7,113 nucleotides of DNA. Origin: an uncultured Muribaculaceae bacterium (GTDB lineage Bacteria > Bacteroidota > Bacteroidia > Bacteroidales > Muribaculaceae). The DNA lies in assembly GCA_910587545.1 (NCBI GenBank), contig CAJUMI010000005.1, positions 43,868-50,980 of the forward strand. The letters run 5' to 3'. Each line of letters begins with the position of its first letter. Position 1 is the first letter of the stretch. The translations under genes and the position numbers were made by a program. The notes beneath the pieces are model-generated. The model made no database searches. It saw nothing but the letters and a program-made list of their open reading frames with translations, and was not told where the DNA came from. Shown piece after piece: positions 1 through 6,837 of the stretch.

Positions 1-1278
1 ATAGAATTCTTTCCATTCGCTGGCAGCCCATGTCGGCATGTGGACGCCGTTGGTGACGTAACCGACATGGCTTTCTTCCCATGAGTAACCTTTCCAGATG
101 CCGGCGAACATCTTCTTTGACACCTCGCCGTGGAGCCAGCTGACACCGTTGGCTTCCTGGCAGGTGTTAAGGGCGAAGACGCTCATCGAGAAGCGTTCGT
201 TGGTGTTGGGGTTCTCGCGACCCATGTTCATGAGATCATTCCACGAGATGCCGAGTTTGGCGGGATATTCGCCCATGTATTTTCCAAAGAGGCCTTCGTC
301 GAAGTAGTCGTGACCAGCGGGAACAGGAGTGTGGACCGTATATAGCGACGATGCGCGGACGATTTCGAGGGCGGCGTTGAAGTCGAGGCCGTCTTCGTGG
401 ATGTAGTCAACGAGGCGCTGGAGATTGAGCAAGGCGGCATGGCCCTCGTTGCAGTGATAGAGCCGGTTGCGGATACCGAGTTTCTTGAGCATGAGCACAC
501 CGCCGATGCCGAGGAGGTATTCCTGCTTGATGCGGTTTTCCCAGTCGCCGCCATATAGCTGATGGGTGATAGAGCGGTCATACTCGCTGTTCATGTCGAA
601 GTCGGTGTCGAGCAAGTAGAGTTTCATGCGGCCGACGTTGACACGCCAGATATGGCTGTAGATGATTCGTCCGGGGTAGGGAACCTCGAGGATCATGGGC
701 TGGCCGTTGTTGTCGAGCACTTGCTCGATGGGGAGCTGGTTGAAGTTCTGAGCCTCGTAGTTGGCAATCTGCTGGCCGTCGACGCTCAGAGTCTGGGTGA
801 AGTAGCCGAAGCGGTAGAGAAAGCCCACGGCGGTCATATCGACACAGCTGTCGGACGCTTCTTTGATGTAGTCGCCGGCAAGGACGCCGAGACCGCCTGA
901 ATAGATCTTGAGGCAGTTGCACAGACCGTATTCCATCGAGAAGTATGATACTGAAGGAACATCCTTGCGCATTGGTTTTTTCATATAGTCCTTGAAGTCG
1001 GCATGAACTTTGGCGATGCGGTTCATGAGTTCGTCAGACGCCATCACTTCTTTGATACGCTCGAAGCTGAGCTGCTGGAGAAGCATTACGGGGTTTTCTC
1101 CTGTCGAACGCCACAGGTCAGGATTGAGATCTCTGAACAGTGCCTTGGCTTCGCTGTTCCATACCCACCAGAGGTTCTTAGCAAGTTCGTCAAGAGCCTT
1201 GAGCTTGGACGGAAGTTCGGATTTGACAGTAACGTCGCGCCACACGGGGGCGTTAGTGTTGCTTACCGGTAGTTTCAT
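1..1278 (-). CDS. glgP: alpha-glucan (glycogen/maltodextrin) phosphorylase, GT35, N-terminal 426 residues (3' end cut by window edge)
   Basis: This cytoplasmic enzyme removes glucose from the ends of alpha-1,4-glucans using phosphate and releases glucose 1-phosphate. The open frame runs from an ATG at 1278 to the left window edge without a stop, giving 426 residues; the family is usually about 850, so roughly half is visible. Residues 1-100 resemble the DUF3417 domain of the bacterial/archaeal phosphorylase branch (ELAKNLWWVWN at 31-41). The GT35 core follows, with FSMEYG (113-118), IYSGGLGVLAGDY (125-137), HCNEGHAA (275-282), YTVHTPVPAGHD (313-324), NGVSWLHGEVS (377-387) and GYVTNGVHMPTW (406-417). 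The pyridoxal-phosphate lysine lies in the missing half, so catalytic integrity cannot be judged. The start is 25 bases after the glycogen synthase stop, with no promoter or terminator between, so the two form one transcript. The leader is A/T-rich and has no Shine-Dalgarno, as is normal in Bacteroidota. The family call is firm; the exact substrate (glycogen or shorter maltodextrins) is not shown by the sequence. Confidence 0.96.
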   Translation of the reverse strand, partial: MKLPVSNTNAPVWRDVTVKSELPSKLKALDELAKNLWWVWNSEAKALFRDLNPDLWRSTGENPVMLLQQLSFERIKEVMASDELMNRIAKVHADFKDYMKKPMRKDVPSVSYFSMEYGLCNCLKIYSGGLGVLAGDYIKEASDSCVDMTAVGFLYRFGYFTQTLSVDGQQIANYEAQNFNQLPIEQVLDNNGQPMILEVPYPGRIIYSHIWRVNVGRMKLYLLDTDFDMNSEYDRSITHQLYGGDWENRIKQEYLLGIGGVLMLKKLGIRNRLYHCNEGHAALLNLQRLVDYIHEDGLDFNAALEIVRASSLYTVHTPVPAGHDYFDEGLFGKYMGEYPAKLGISWNDLMNMGRENPNTNERFSMSVFALNTCQEANGVSWLHGEVSKKMFAGIWKGYSWEESHVGYVTNGVHMPTWAASEWKEFY

Positions 1279-1303
1279 ATAGTTATAAATTATAGTGTTG
1301 TTT

Positions 1304-2980
1304 TTATTTCTTGTTTCTTGCATCGGCATTGGCGAGTGCAATGTCGAAGGCGGTGATGTAGTAGCTTATGAAATTGCTCCACGCGGCTGATTTAGCTGTG
1401 GCTTTTGCTGCCTTTGATATTTTTTTCAGTTCCGCCTGAGCGTTGTTTACAAGCGATGCGATGTCATCGGAGATGCGTTCGCAGACTTCATCATAGTTGC
1501 TGTCTGTGCGTTTTTCGACGCGTACTCCGCAGGCGGCGAATGAATCTGTGAAAGTGTCGAGTATCCACTGTCCGAAGCCGGATAGTGAAGTCGTGACTGT
1601 AGGCACTCCGAAAGCGACGCTTTCGAGGGGTGTATATCCCCACGGCTCGTAATAAGAAGGGAAGACGGAGGCGTCGAAGCCCGGAAGAAGATCGTAGTAG
1701 GTCATGTCGAATATGCCGTCGGCTCCGTTGAGGTAGCAGGGAACATATATGACCGACACTCGAGCATCGGCATCGTTGATGAAGCCGATCTGATGTATGC
1801 GGTTTATGACGGGGTCTGAATTGTAATTGTGAAGCGTGTGTGTGATCACGGGCTCGGAGAGGCGTTTCAGGGCTTTGTCGTCAAGAGCGATGGTGAGATC
1901 GGGACGGGCTTTGTCGACCCAGGCCGGAACCATGACAAACGCAAGCACCGGCCGGTCGAGGTTGTCGTAGGACATATGTGTCATTGAGTCAAGGAAGAGA
2001 TCGATGCCTTTGTTGCGGTATTCGCATCGGCCGGATGTCACTACAATAAATGTATTGTCGTCGAAACTGTGTCCGGTCAGTGATGATGCCACAGACAGCA
2101 TCTTCGAGCGGGCAGCGGCGCGCGCGTCGGCAAACTTTGAAGCCGAGGGAACAAAGTTGTTCTCAAATCCGTTTGGGGTCACTATATCAGGGCGCCGGCC
2201 GAGGAGTTGCCCGCATTCGCGTGCGGTGACTTCGCTGACCGTTGTGAAGCAGTCGGCCTGCAGGGCAGCGGCTTTTTCGAGTGAGTGTTTAGACTCCATG
2301 TTAAGTTCTCGGGCCATCTGGTCGCCATTATAGTAGGGCAACCGGTCGTACAGGGGTTTGCCGTTGCCGCAGATGCTGCGCCCGATGCTTGTGGCGTGGG
2401 TTGTGAACACGGTTGCCGCCTCAGGGCATTCGGCCTTGATGTAGAGGAGCCCCATGCCGGTGGTCCACTCGTCGTAGTGGCTGATAAATCTGGGCTTTTG
2501 CCTGTCGGAGACGAGGCCGTGGGCCTTATAGAAACTGAACAGACTCTTGGCTACGATGCCGGCGGCGTGGGAAAACGAGCATGCTTCGTCGTAATCGCCA
2601 TAGGCATGAAGTGAATCCACTCCGTAAAGCTGCCACATGCGTCCGTAAAATTCATCTTTGACAGCATACATGCCGTCGAATTTGACGAGGATGACTATCG
2701 GTCTGCCGGGGATGTCCCAACGGCCTACGCGCACGTCGACTCCTTCAGGCAATTCAGCTTCGAGCAGCCACTTTTTGAGGAGTGTGCGGTTCTCTATAAA
2801 GTATGGCGAAGGGTTATCATCTGACCATACGTCAGGTCCAATGAAGATTGTCTTGTCTTTGTAGTTTTTTTGGAGAGTGGCTGCTTTTGTGGAAAGAACG
2901 GTGTAGATACCGCCAATCTTATTACATACTTCCCAACTCGTCTCTAAAAGCAGGTCGAACTCCGATATGCAATTATCCAT
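1304..2980 (-). CDS. glycogen synthase, GT3 (eukaryote-like) family
   Basis: This cytoplasmic enzyme extends alpha-1,4-glucan chains from a nucleotide-activated glucose (UDP-glucose in characterised GT3 enzymes; the donor here is inferred). Two Rossmann-like domains (GT-B fold) are recognisable in 558 residues. Near the N-terminus ETSWEVCNKIGGIYTVLSTK (residues 13-32) is the GT3 sugar-nucleotide loop, with K21 and G23-G24. FTTHATSIGR (192-201), TPNGFE (268-273) and TSGRCEYRNKGID (315-327, with R318 and K324) are conserved GT3 segments. PSYYEPWGYTPLE (441-453) carries the E-x7-E pair (E445, E453), followed by a glycine-rich stretch ending SGFG. Eukaryotic enzymes are longer and carry phosphorylation tails; these are absent. 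An in-frame TTG at 2989 would add three residues, but the ATG at 2980 is preferred because it is the stronger start codon and GT3 similarity begins after it. A Bacteroidota promoter lies just upstream, and glgP follows 25 bases downstream. This is not the GT5 enzyme usually called glgA, so no symbol is given. Confidence 0.95.
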   Translation of the reverse strand: MDNCISEFDLLLETSWEVCNKIGGIYTVLSTKAATLQKNYKDKTIFIGPDVWSDDNPSPYFIENRTLLKKWLLEAELPEGVDVRVGRWDIPGRPIVILVKFDGMYAVKDEFYGRMWQLYGVDSLHAYGDYDEACSFSHAAGIVAKSLFSFYKAHGLVSDRQKPRFISHYDEWTTGMGLLYIKAECPEAATVFTTHATSIGRSICGNGKPLYDRLPYYNGDQMARELNMESKHSLEKAAALQADCFTTVSEVTARECGQLLGRRPDIVTPNGFENNFVPSASKFADARAAARSKMLSVASSLTGHSFDDNTFIVVTSGRCEYRNKGIDLFLDSMTHMSYDNLDRPVLAFVMVPAWVDKARPDLTIALDDKALKRLSEPVITHTLHNYNSDPVINRIHQIGFINDADARVSVIYVPCYLNGADGIFDMTYYDLLPGFDASVFPSYYEPWGYTPLESVAFGVPTVTTSLSGFGQWILDTFTDSFAACGVRVEKRTDSNYDEVCERISDDIASLVNNAQAELKKISKAAKATAKSAAWSNFISYYITAFDIALANADARNKK

Positions 2981-3008
2981 AGAAATCAAATTCGGCTATT
3001 TCAAAGCG

Positions 3009-3040
3009 CAAAGTTAATGATTATTTTTTGAATATTCAAA
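3009..3040 (-). promoter_or_regulatory. Bacteroidota housekeeping promoter of the glycogen synthase-glgP operon
   Basis: On the minus strand TTTG (3040-3037) is followed after 20 bases by TAACTTTG (3016-3009). This is an exact match to the -33 TTTG and -7 TAnnTTTG elements of the Bacteroidota primary sigma factor, at the usual spacing. Transcription should begin near 3000-3004, leaving an unusually short leader of about 20-25 bases before the ATG at 2980. It lies outside the nearby mobile-element remnant, so the insertion did not supply or break it. The match is seen in the sequence; activity is inferred. Confidence 0.8.
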
Positions 3041-3090
3041 TAGTTAGTGTCGGCGTGGATCTCTAAAGTTGAAAAACTATGCAAAACTTA

Positions 3091-3137
3091 GATGCCGTTT
3101 AATAATAAATGTGAATACGCGGTGGCGTATCTCTCAG
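3091..3137 (+). repeat. diverged direct copy of the left end of the MITE-like element
   Basis: The segment starting at 3091 (GATGCCGTTTAATAATAAAT, then GTGAA) aligns with the left end of the element at 3230 (GAGGTCGTTTAATAACCAAT, then GTGAA), with about 20 of 25 bases identical and the same orientation. Similarity continues weakly beyond, with a shared GTGG-GTA-CTC pattern and then GGC. The two starts are 139 bases apart. No matching inverted end lies between them, so this is either the end of an older, decayed element into which the newer one inserted, or a partial duplication. The similarity is visible by eye; the history is inferred. Confidence 0.6.
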
Positions 3138-3229
3138 GCTAACGCGCATTGAATTTGGAGAAGCGAAGCGGGCTATGTGACCGATGTGGTCAGTGCTCAT
3201 TAACAAAAGAGATGCTAAGGCGAGGATAA

Positions 3230-3250
3230 GAGGTCGTTTAATAACCAATG
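3230..3250 (+). repeat. left terminal inverted repeat of the MITE-like element
   Basis: This 21-base end starts GAGGTCGTTTAATAACCAAT. It matches the inverted right end (3428-3448) except at two positions (C for T at the sixth base, C for A at the seventeenth). It is preceded directly by TAA. Confidence 0.72.
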
Positions 3251-3427
3251 TGAAGCCGGAGTGGGTAGCTCAAAAAGGCATCCACGCATGCTTTGGTGAA
3301 TTATGTTAATATTTATCTTCATTTGAAATTCTATGTTGAGATTGTAAAAGAAATGCTTGTCTGCATCCATTATTTTGGGTGCCTTTAGTGCTGAATTTCA
3401 CCTCAAGAGAATGGACTCAGGCTTTCC

Positions 3428-3448
3428 CATTTGTTATTAAACAACCTC
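3428..3448 (-). repeat. right terminal inverted repeat of the MITE-like element
   Basis: Read on the minus strand this end begins GAGGTTGTTTAATAACAAAT, the inverted partner of 3230-3250 with 19 of 21 bases identical. TAA follows it on the plus strand at 3449-3451, completing the presumed target duplication. The similarity extends one or two bases beyond the proposed boundary on each side, so the exact edge is uncertain by that much. Confidence 0.72.
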
Positions 3449-3511
3449 TAATTATCATGATCAGAAACAAGTGACAGCGCTTGCTTTTTTGAAGCGTCCG
3501 TTCATAAGTGG

Positions 3512-4555
3512 TCAGTCGAGCATCAGAGCCATTGTCGGGCGGAATGAAGGCATTGAGAAAATCCGGCCGGTGCGCTCTGAATTGAATAGGATTTTGGCGA
3601 GTAAGTCGACCGGAATATCAAGAGTGATCCGCCGCATGGTCGATGGCGAGCGCTCCACATGTCCGTCGTGGATGATATAGACCGCGTTGTTGTCGGGGAT
3701 GATTCTGTCGCGCAGACGTATGACCTGCTCTGTGGCAGGATATTCGATGGCGAGCGCGCCGAGAAGCGTGAGGGGATTGATGATCCTCGCCATGCCCGTG
3801 GCTCTCAGATTATAAGGGTTCTCTGTTGGCGGTGTGCGAACCGATATCATGCATTCACCCACTTTGTGACGCAGTATCGACATGGCGGTCTCGGTGGCGG
3901 CATCTGACGTCGAGAGTATGTCGCTAACTGTTGCCGTATGGCTGTCGACCGTCGCGAACAGCATCGCCGCCGGCTCGCCGGTCTCTTTGTCGGCTATATA
4001 TATGACATGGCCTGCATCCAGATAATTGTCGGCCATAATGTTTGCGAAATCTTCGGCTGAATGGATCACCGCTGCGCGGCGTCTGCACTCGAGTGTATGG
4101 AAACCAGCGTAATCGGCGGGAAGCTCGATGAATGAATCGTCGGAAGCGAAGGTGTGGAGAGCGGTGTAGTGCTGTTCGTCAGTGTAAAAGACGTCGGCAA
4201 AACCGAAACGGCTATAGTAGTCAAAGAGTCGTTCGGAAGCCGGGATCAGCGAGGCCACTGCCGAACCGCGGGCGGCAGACTCGAGAAGAGCGTCGGTAAT
4301 GAGACGTCCCATATGGCCCTGGCTGCGGTATTGGGGAGCGGTGGTGCAGCAAGAGATATAGGCCATGTCGATGAATTTTGACGCGAGCTTGAGTTTGTAT
4401 GGGTCAATCATCAGGCAACTTGCGGGTCGATCGCCCGCATAAGTAATCATGGCCTTGCTGTCGGCATAGACTGAGCCAAAATACCAGTCGATCCACGGCC
4501 GCGGCTCTCTGAAGCCTGTTTCGAAGAGTTTGCGTATGTCGTCTTTAGTGCTCAT
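3512..4555 (-). CDS. Eis-like GNAT-family N-acetyltransferase with C-terminal SCP2-like domain
   Basis: This is a probable cytoplasmic acetyl-CoA-dependent acetyltransferase of 347 residues; the substrate is unknown. The N-terminal GNAT domain spans about residues 1-135. It holds the acetyl-CoA loop YRSQGHMGRLI (76-86), of the R-x-x-G-x-(L/M) kind seen in Eis-type proteins, then LIPASERLFDYYSRFGF (103-119), matching the Eis-type 'Pxxxxx(Y)YxRFGF' segment. A second, degenerate GNAT-like region covers about 140-245. GMARIINPLTLL (254-265) opens an SCP2-like C-terminal domain that ends in ALMLD. In mycobacterial Eis the terminal carboxylate takes part in catalysis, and an intact C-terminus is consistent with that. 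Eis is about 400 residues, so this is a short version. The ATG overlaps the upstream NADH dehydrogenase stop (ATGA, 4552-4555), indicating coupled translation. Characterised Eis relatives acetylate aminoglycosides or protein lysines; neither activity can be claimed from this sequence. Confidence 0.85.
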   Translation of the reverse strand: MSTKDDIRKLFETGFREPRPWIDWYFGSVYADSKAMITYAGDRPASCLMIDPYKLKLASKFIDMAYISCCTTAPQYRSQGHMGRLITDALLESAARGSAVASLIPASERLFDYYSRFGFADVFYTDEQHYTALHTFASDDSFIELPADYAGFHTLECRRRAAVIHSAEDFANIMADNYLDAGHVIYIADKETGEPAAMLFATVDSHTATVSDILSTSDAATETAMSILRHKVGECMISVRTPPTENPYNLRATGMARIINPLTLLGALAIEYPATEQVIRLRDRIIPDNNAVYIIHDGHVERSPSTMRRITLDIPVDLLAKILFNSERTGRIFSMPSFRPTMALMLD

Positions 4556-5841
4556 TTCGCAGCTTTGTTACCCGGTGATGAAGGATTGCAGCTCGGTCTG
4601 AGGATCAGTCGGAGCGACGACGAGAACGTAAAGTAGGACCAGATCCAGTTGAGCAGGACGATCGCCTTGTTGCGCATGCCGAGGAGACTGATCAGGTGGA
4701 TGAACATCCATGTGATCCACGCAAACCAGCCGGCGAAGTGGACATGTCTCAGATCAACAACTGCGTGGTTGCGGCCGATTGTCGCCATCGAGCCTTTGTC
4801 GTTATAGACGAAAGGCCGGCGCCTGTCGGGTCTGTTGAGGTTAAGAGCCAGACGGGCACCCTGTTGGATCGCCACCTGGGCGAGCTGCGGGCATCCTTTG
4901 GGCCATGCGGTGTCGGCATGGCAGGCGATGTCGCCTATCGCATAGATCGAGTCGGTGCCTGTGATCCGGTTGAAATCGTCGACCGGCAGGCGTCCGCCGG
5001 GGCATTTTCCGGGAGAGAAATTCTTGAAATCGAATGTCTCTGCCGTGATCCCGGCTGTCCAGATGACAGTGCCTGCTTCGATGGTGTCGCCGTCGGCAAA
5101 GGTGATGAGACCGTCCTCGTCGTATGATTTCATTGTCTTGTTGAGTCTTATGTCGACCATCAGTCTCTTCAGATCGTGCAAGGCGTCACGCGACGAGGCT
5201 TCCGACATTGTGTGCAGCAGGCGGTCTGAACCCTCGGCAAGGATGACCCTAACCTCATTCTGCGGGATTGTAGGGTATTCGCGGGCGATTACGTAGCGCT
5301 TCATCTCTCCGAGAGCTCCGGCGATTTCAACGCCGGTCGGACCTCCGCCTATGACGGCGAAAGTTAGCAGGGTTCTGCGCCTGGCAGGATCGTGTTCGAT
5401 GGCTGCACGCTCGAGTTTGAGCAGTATCTCATTGCGGGTGCGGATTGCCTGTGAGGTGGATTTGAGAGTGCATACCCGTTGCTGAAGATTTTCTATCCCG
5501 AAGAAATTGTTTGTGGTGCCTGCGGCTATGACGAGTATGTCGTAGGGTATGGTCTCATGCTCTGTGGTCACGGTCTTGCCGGCGGTGTCGATTTTCATGA
5601 CTTCGCCGTAGCTGAAGCGACATGAGCGCATTTTTCGGGTCCGCAGTTCGCGACGAAGGGGGAACGATATGCTTGCTGCCTCGAGTCCCCCTGAAGCGAT
5701 CTGGTAAAAAAGCGGCGGGAAACTATGATAATTATTGCGGTCGACTAAAACCACGTCATATCTGGTCTTGTCGATTTTCTTGATGAATGACAAGCCGCCG
5801 AAACCGGCTCCGATGACTACAATCCTTTGTCTGCGGTTCAT
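4552..5841 (-). CDS. ndh: type II NADH:quinone oxidoreductase (NDH-2), FAD-dependent
   Basis: This enzyme on the inner face of the cytoplasmic membrane passes electrons from NADH through FAD to quinone (probably menaquinone here) without pumping protons. The protein has 429 residues. The FAD-binding Rossmann motif IGAGFGG is at 10-16, and the acidic residue closing the first beta-alpha-beta unit is D34. The NADH-binding motif VIGGGPTGVEIAG is at 163-175. YAIGDIA (300-306) is the second FAD contact typical of the family. The quinone-site motif AQVAIQQG is at 321-328. A hydrophobic C-terminal part with two segments (about 371-388 and 394-411, rich in W and F) is the usual membrane-anchoring region. 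Length and motifs are complete. The start is 52 bases after the stop of the META lipoprotein gene, with no obvious promoter or terminator between, and the stop overlaps the start of the acetyltransferase. General NAD(P)/FAD pyridine oxidoreductases are the alternative, but the AQxAxQ motif and C-terminal tail favour NDH-2. Confidence 0.93.
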   Translation of the reverse strand: MNRRQRIVVIGAGFGGLSFIKKIDKTRYDVVLVDRNNYHSFPPLFYQIASGGLEAASISFPLRRELRTRKMRSCRFSYGEVMKIDTAGKTVTTEHETIPYDILVIAAGTTNNFFGIENLQQRVCTLKSTSQAIRTRNEILLKLERAAIEHDPARRRTLLTFAVIGGGPTGVEIAGALGEMKRYVIAREYPTIPQNEVRVILAEGSDRLLHTMSEASSRDALHDLKRLMVDIRLNKTMKSYDEDGLITFADGDTIEAGTVIWTAGITAETFDFKNFSPGKCPGGRLPVDDFNRITGTDSIYAIGDIACHADTAWPKGCPQLAQVAIQQGARLALNLNRPDRRRPFVYNDKGSMATIGRNHAVVDLRHVHFAGWFAWITWMFIHLISLLGMRNKAIVLLNWIWSYFTFSSSLRLILRPSCNPSSPGNKAAK

Positions 5842-5893
5842 TATTATTCAGAGTTTATAATATGAACGCCTGTCAAAGGAAAGTGTTCGCAGG

Positions 5894-6760
5894 CTATTCC
5901 TCGGTTCGCGGGATAGACATGAGCGTCATCAGTTCCTTGCCAGCTGAATTAAGCAGCATTACATTGTTTTTCGAGCCTTGGATGGCGGTCACGGTCTCCT
6001 CGAGTGCAAGCAGGATCGCAGACTCCTGTTCCATATTGGGACACATCATGCGGGTTGAGGCGAGATTGCTGAAGTCGATCGCATTGGATTTGTCGGGATT
6101 TATAAACAGCGATCCGTTGAATAAGTTGCATCCTGTGTTGCCGTGGACCTTCAATTCGTTTATGTCTATGAACAGTGTCGCGTCGTCGCCACTTACGGCT
6201 TTTCCGTTCACTGACGTTATCTGCCAGTTGCCGTTGAGAAAATCCATATTATGTTTTCTTGCTGTAATGATCTCGGCGCCTTTGGCATCGGAGAAGGTGA
6301 GATAACTCTCATGACCGAGCTGTTTCACGCTAAGAGTGGCGTCGCCTGACAGGGCCTTGGTGATAGCTGTCTCGTAAGGTGTCGGCTCGCACATTTTCAT
6401 GGTCGACAGCATGTTGCCGAATGTGATGCGGCCATCGGCGGATAAGGCGTATGATCCGTTGAGTATATTGCAGCCGTTGGATGCGTAGACGCGGCCTGTC
6501 TGCTTTTCGAATGTTACATAGGGCATATCATCCACGCGGTCGACCGGTTGTCCGGCGGCTGTTACGATGATCCATTCGCCGTTGATACGGTCTGCGAGGT
6601 TTTGGTCAGTGTTTTGGGTCATTTTTTTGTCATTGTCGGTTTTGACTGCGGTGGCCTGCTCTCCGCTGACGCTTGTGGGCTTGGACTTTGGTCCGATGAG
6701 TGAGCATGAACTTATGGCAGCGACAGCCAGAGAGGCGATCAGGATGTTTATCGTTTTCAT
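5894..6760 (-). CDS. lipoprotein with two tandem META (HslJ-like) domains
   Basis: This is a predicted envelope lipoprotein of 288 residues. A type II signal peptide covers residues 1-18, with a lysine near the start, a hydrophobic core and the lipobox ISSC, making C19 the lipidated residue. No acidic run follows the cysteine, so the Bacteroidota surface-export signal is not evident and a periplasm-facing anchor is the better guess. A polar linker (about 20-54) leads to the first META domain (about 55-168) with NGEWIIV (60-66), NGCNILNGSY (95-104) and MKMC (121-124). A second META domain (about 172-283) repeats this with NGNWQIT (176-182), TGCNLFNGS (209-217) and RMMC (237-240). Each domain therefore keeps the GCN cysteine and a later MxC cysteine (C97/C124 and C211/C240), which could pair. 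META domains occur in HslJ, linked to novobiocin resistance, but no biochemical function is established. The start has an A/T-rich leader without Shine-Dalgarno; the gene follows the rpsO terminator and is 52 bases before ndh. Confidence 0.9.
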   Translation of the reverse strand: MKTINILIASLAVAAISSCSLIGPKSKPTSVSGEQATAVKTDNDKKMTQNTDQNLADRINGEWIIVTAAGQPVDRVDDMPYVTFEKQTGRVYASNGCNILNGSYALSADGRITFGNMLSTMKMCEPTPYETAITKALSGDATLSVKQLGHESYLTFSDAKGAEIITARKHNMDFLNGNWQITSVNGKAVSGDDATLFIDINELKVHGNTGCNLFNGSLFINPDKSNAIDFSNLASTRMMCPNMEQESAILLALEETVTAIQGSKNNVMLLNSAGKELMTLMSIPRTEE

Positions 6761-6837
6761 AATGGTGATTTATATATGAGTTTATATCAGTTTTTATAAT
6801 AACGTTGCGGGGCGTAGAAATGTTATCGAGGAGTTTT

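Larger units (their letters stand above)
3230..3448. mobile_element. MITE-like element or deleted insertion sequence, 219 bp, with terminal inverted repeats and TAA target duplication
   Basis: The two ends are inverted copies matching at 19 of 21 positions (3230-3250 and 3428-3448), each starting GAGGTYGTTTAATAAC when read inward. Immediately outside, TAA occurs on both sides (3227-3229 and 3449-3451), as expected for a 3-base target duplication. The 219 bp cannot encode a transposase, so the element would have to be moved by an enzyme supplied elsewhere. A 3-base TNA target and short GAG-starting ends recall parts of the IS5 superfamily, but that assignment is a guess. On the minus strand a 51-codon frame starts inside (ATG at 3370), reads through the left inverted repeat and stops outside at 3215; I see no recognisable domain in it. 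The element sits between convergently unaffected neighbours and interrupts no gene or mapped promoter. Confidence 0.68.
2981..3511. other. 531-base region without a recognised gene, between the acetyltransferase gene and the glycogen operon
   Basis: This is the only long stretch here without a supported gene. It holds the glycogen operon promoter (3009-3040), a diverged single repeat end (3091-3137) and a MITE-like element (3230-3448). The segments 3041-3090 and 3138-3226 show nothing I can name. No intrinsic terminator is visible after the acetyltransferase stop at 3512, so the upstream transcript may run into this region or end by another mechanism. Short open frames exist on the minus strand (such as 3215-3370, 51 codons), but they cross the element ends and look like by-products of the repeat rather than genes. 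Confidence 0.7.

Noticed and set aside
98..1282. Several open frames on the plus strand and one on the other minus frame across the left 1.3 kb (for example 562-900, 578-922, 1003-1272)
   Set aside because: They lie inside the phosphorylase gene, whose full-length conserved translation explains the region; their peptides show no domain.
3090..3450. The repeats considered as a CRISPR array
   Set aside because: Only three related ends exist, one inverted, with unequal spacing of 139 and about 198 bases and no cas genes; terminal inverted repeats explain them better.
3478..3496. Possible hairpin after the acetyltransferase stop (CGCTT pairing with AAGCG)
   Set aside because: The stem is only five base pairs, the T run falls in the loop, and no T tract follows on the minus strand, so it does not qualify as a terminator.
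3471..3680. 69-codon plus-strand frame starting before the 3' end of the acetyltransferase gene
   Set aside because: Most of it is antisense to the conserved SCP2-like domain, and no promoter or domain supports it.
4696..5296. Plus-strand frames of 143 and 113 codons opposite ndh
   Set aside because: They are antisense to a gene with complete NDH-2 motifs and have no recognisable domain or promoter.
5862..6305. 147-codon plus-strand frame opposite the lipoprotein gene
   Set aside because: It is antisense to the second META domain, with a composition typical of a shadow frame.
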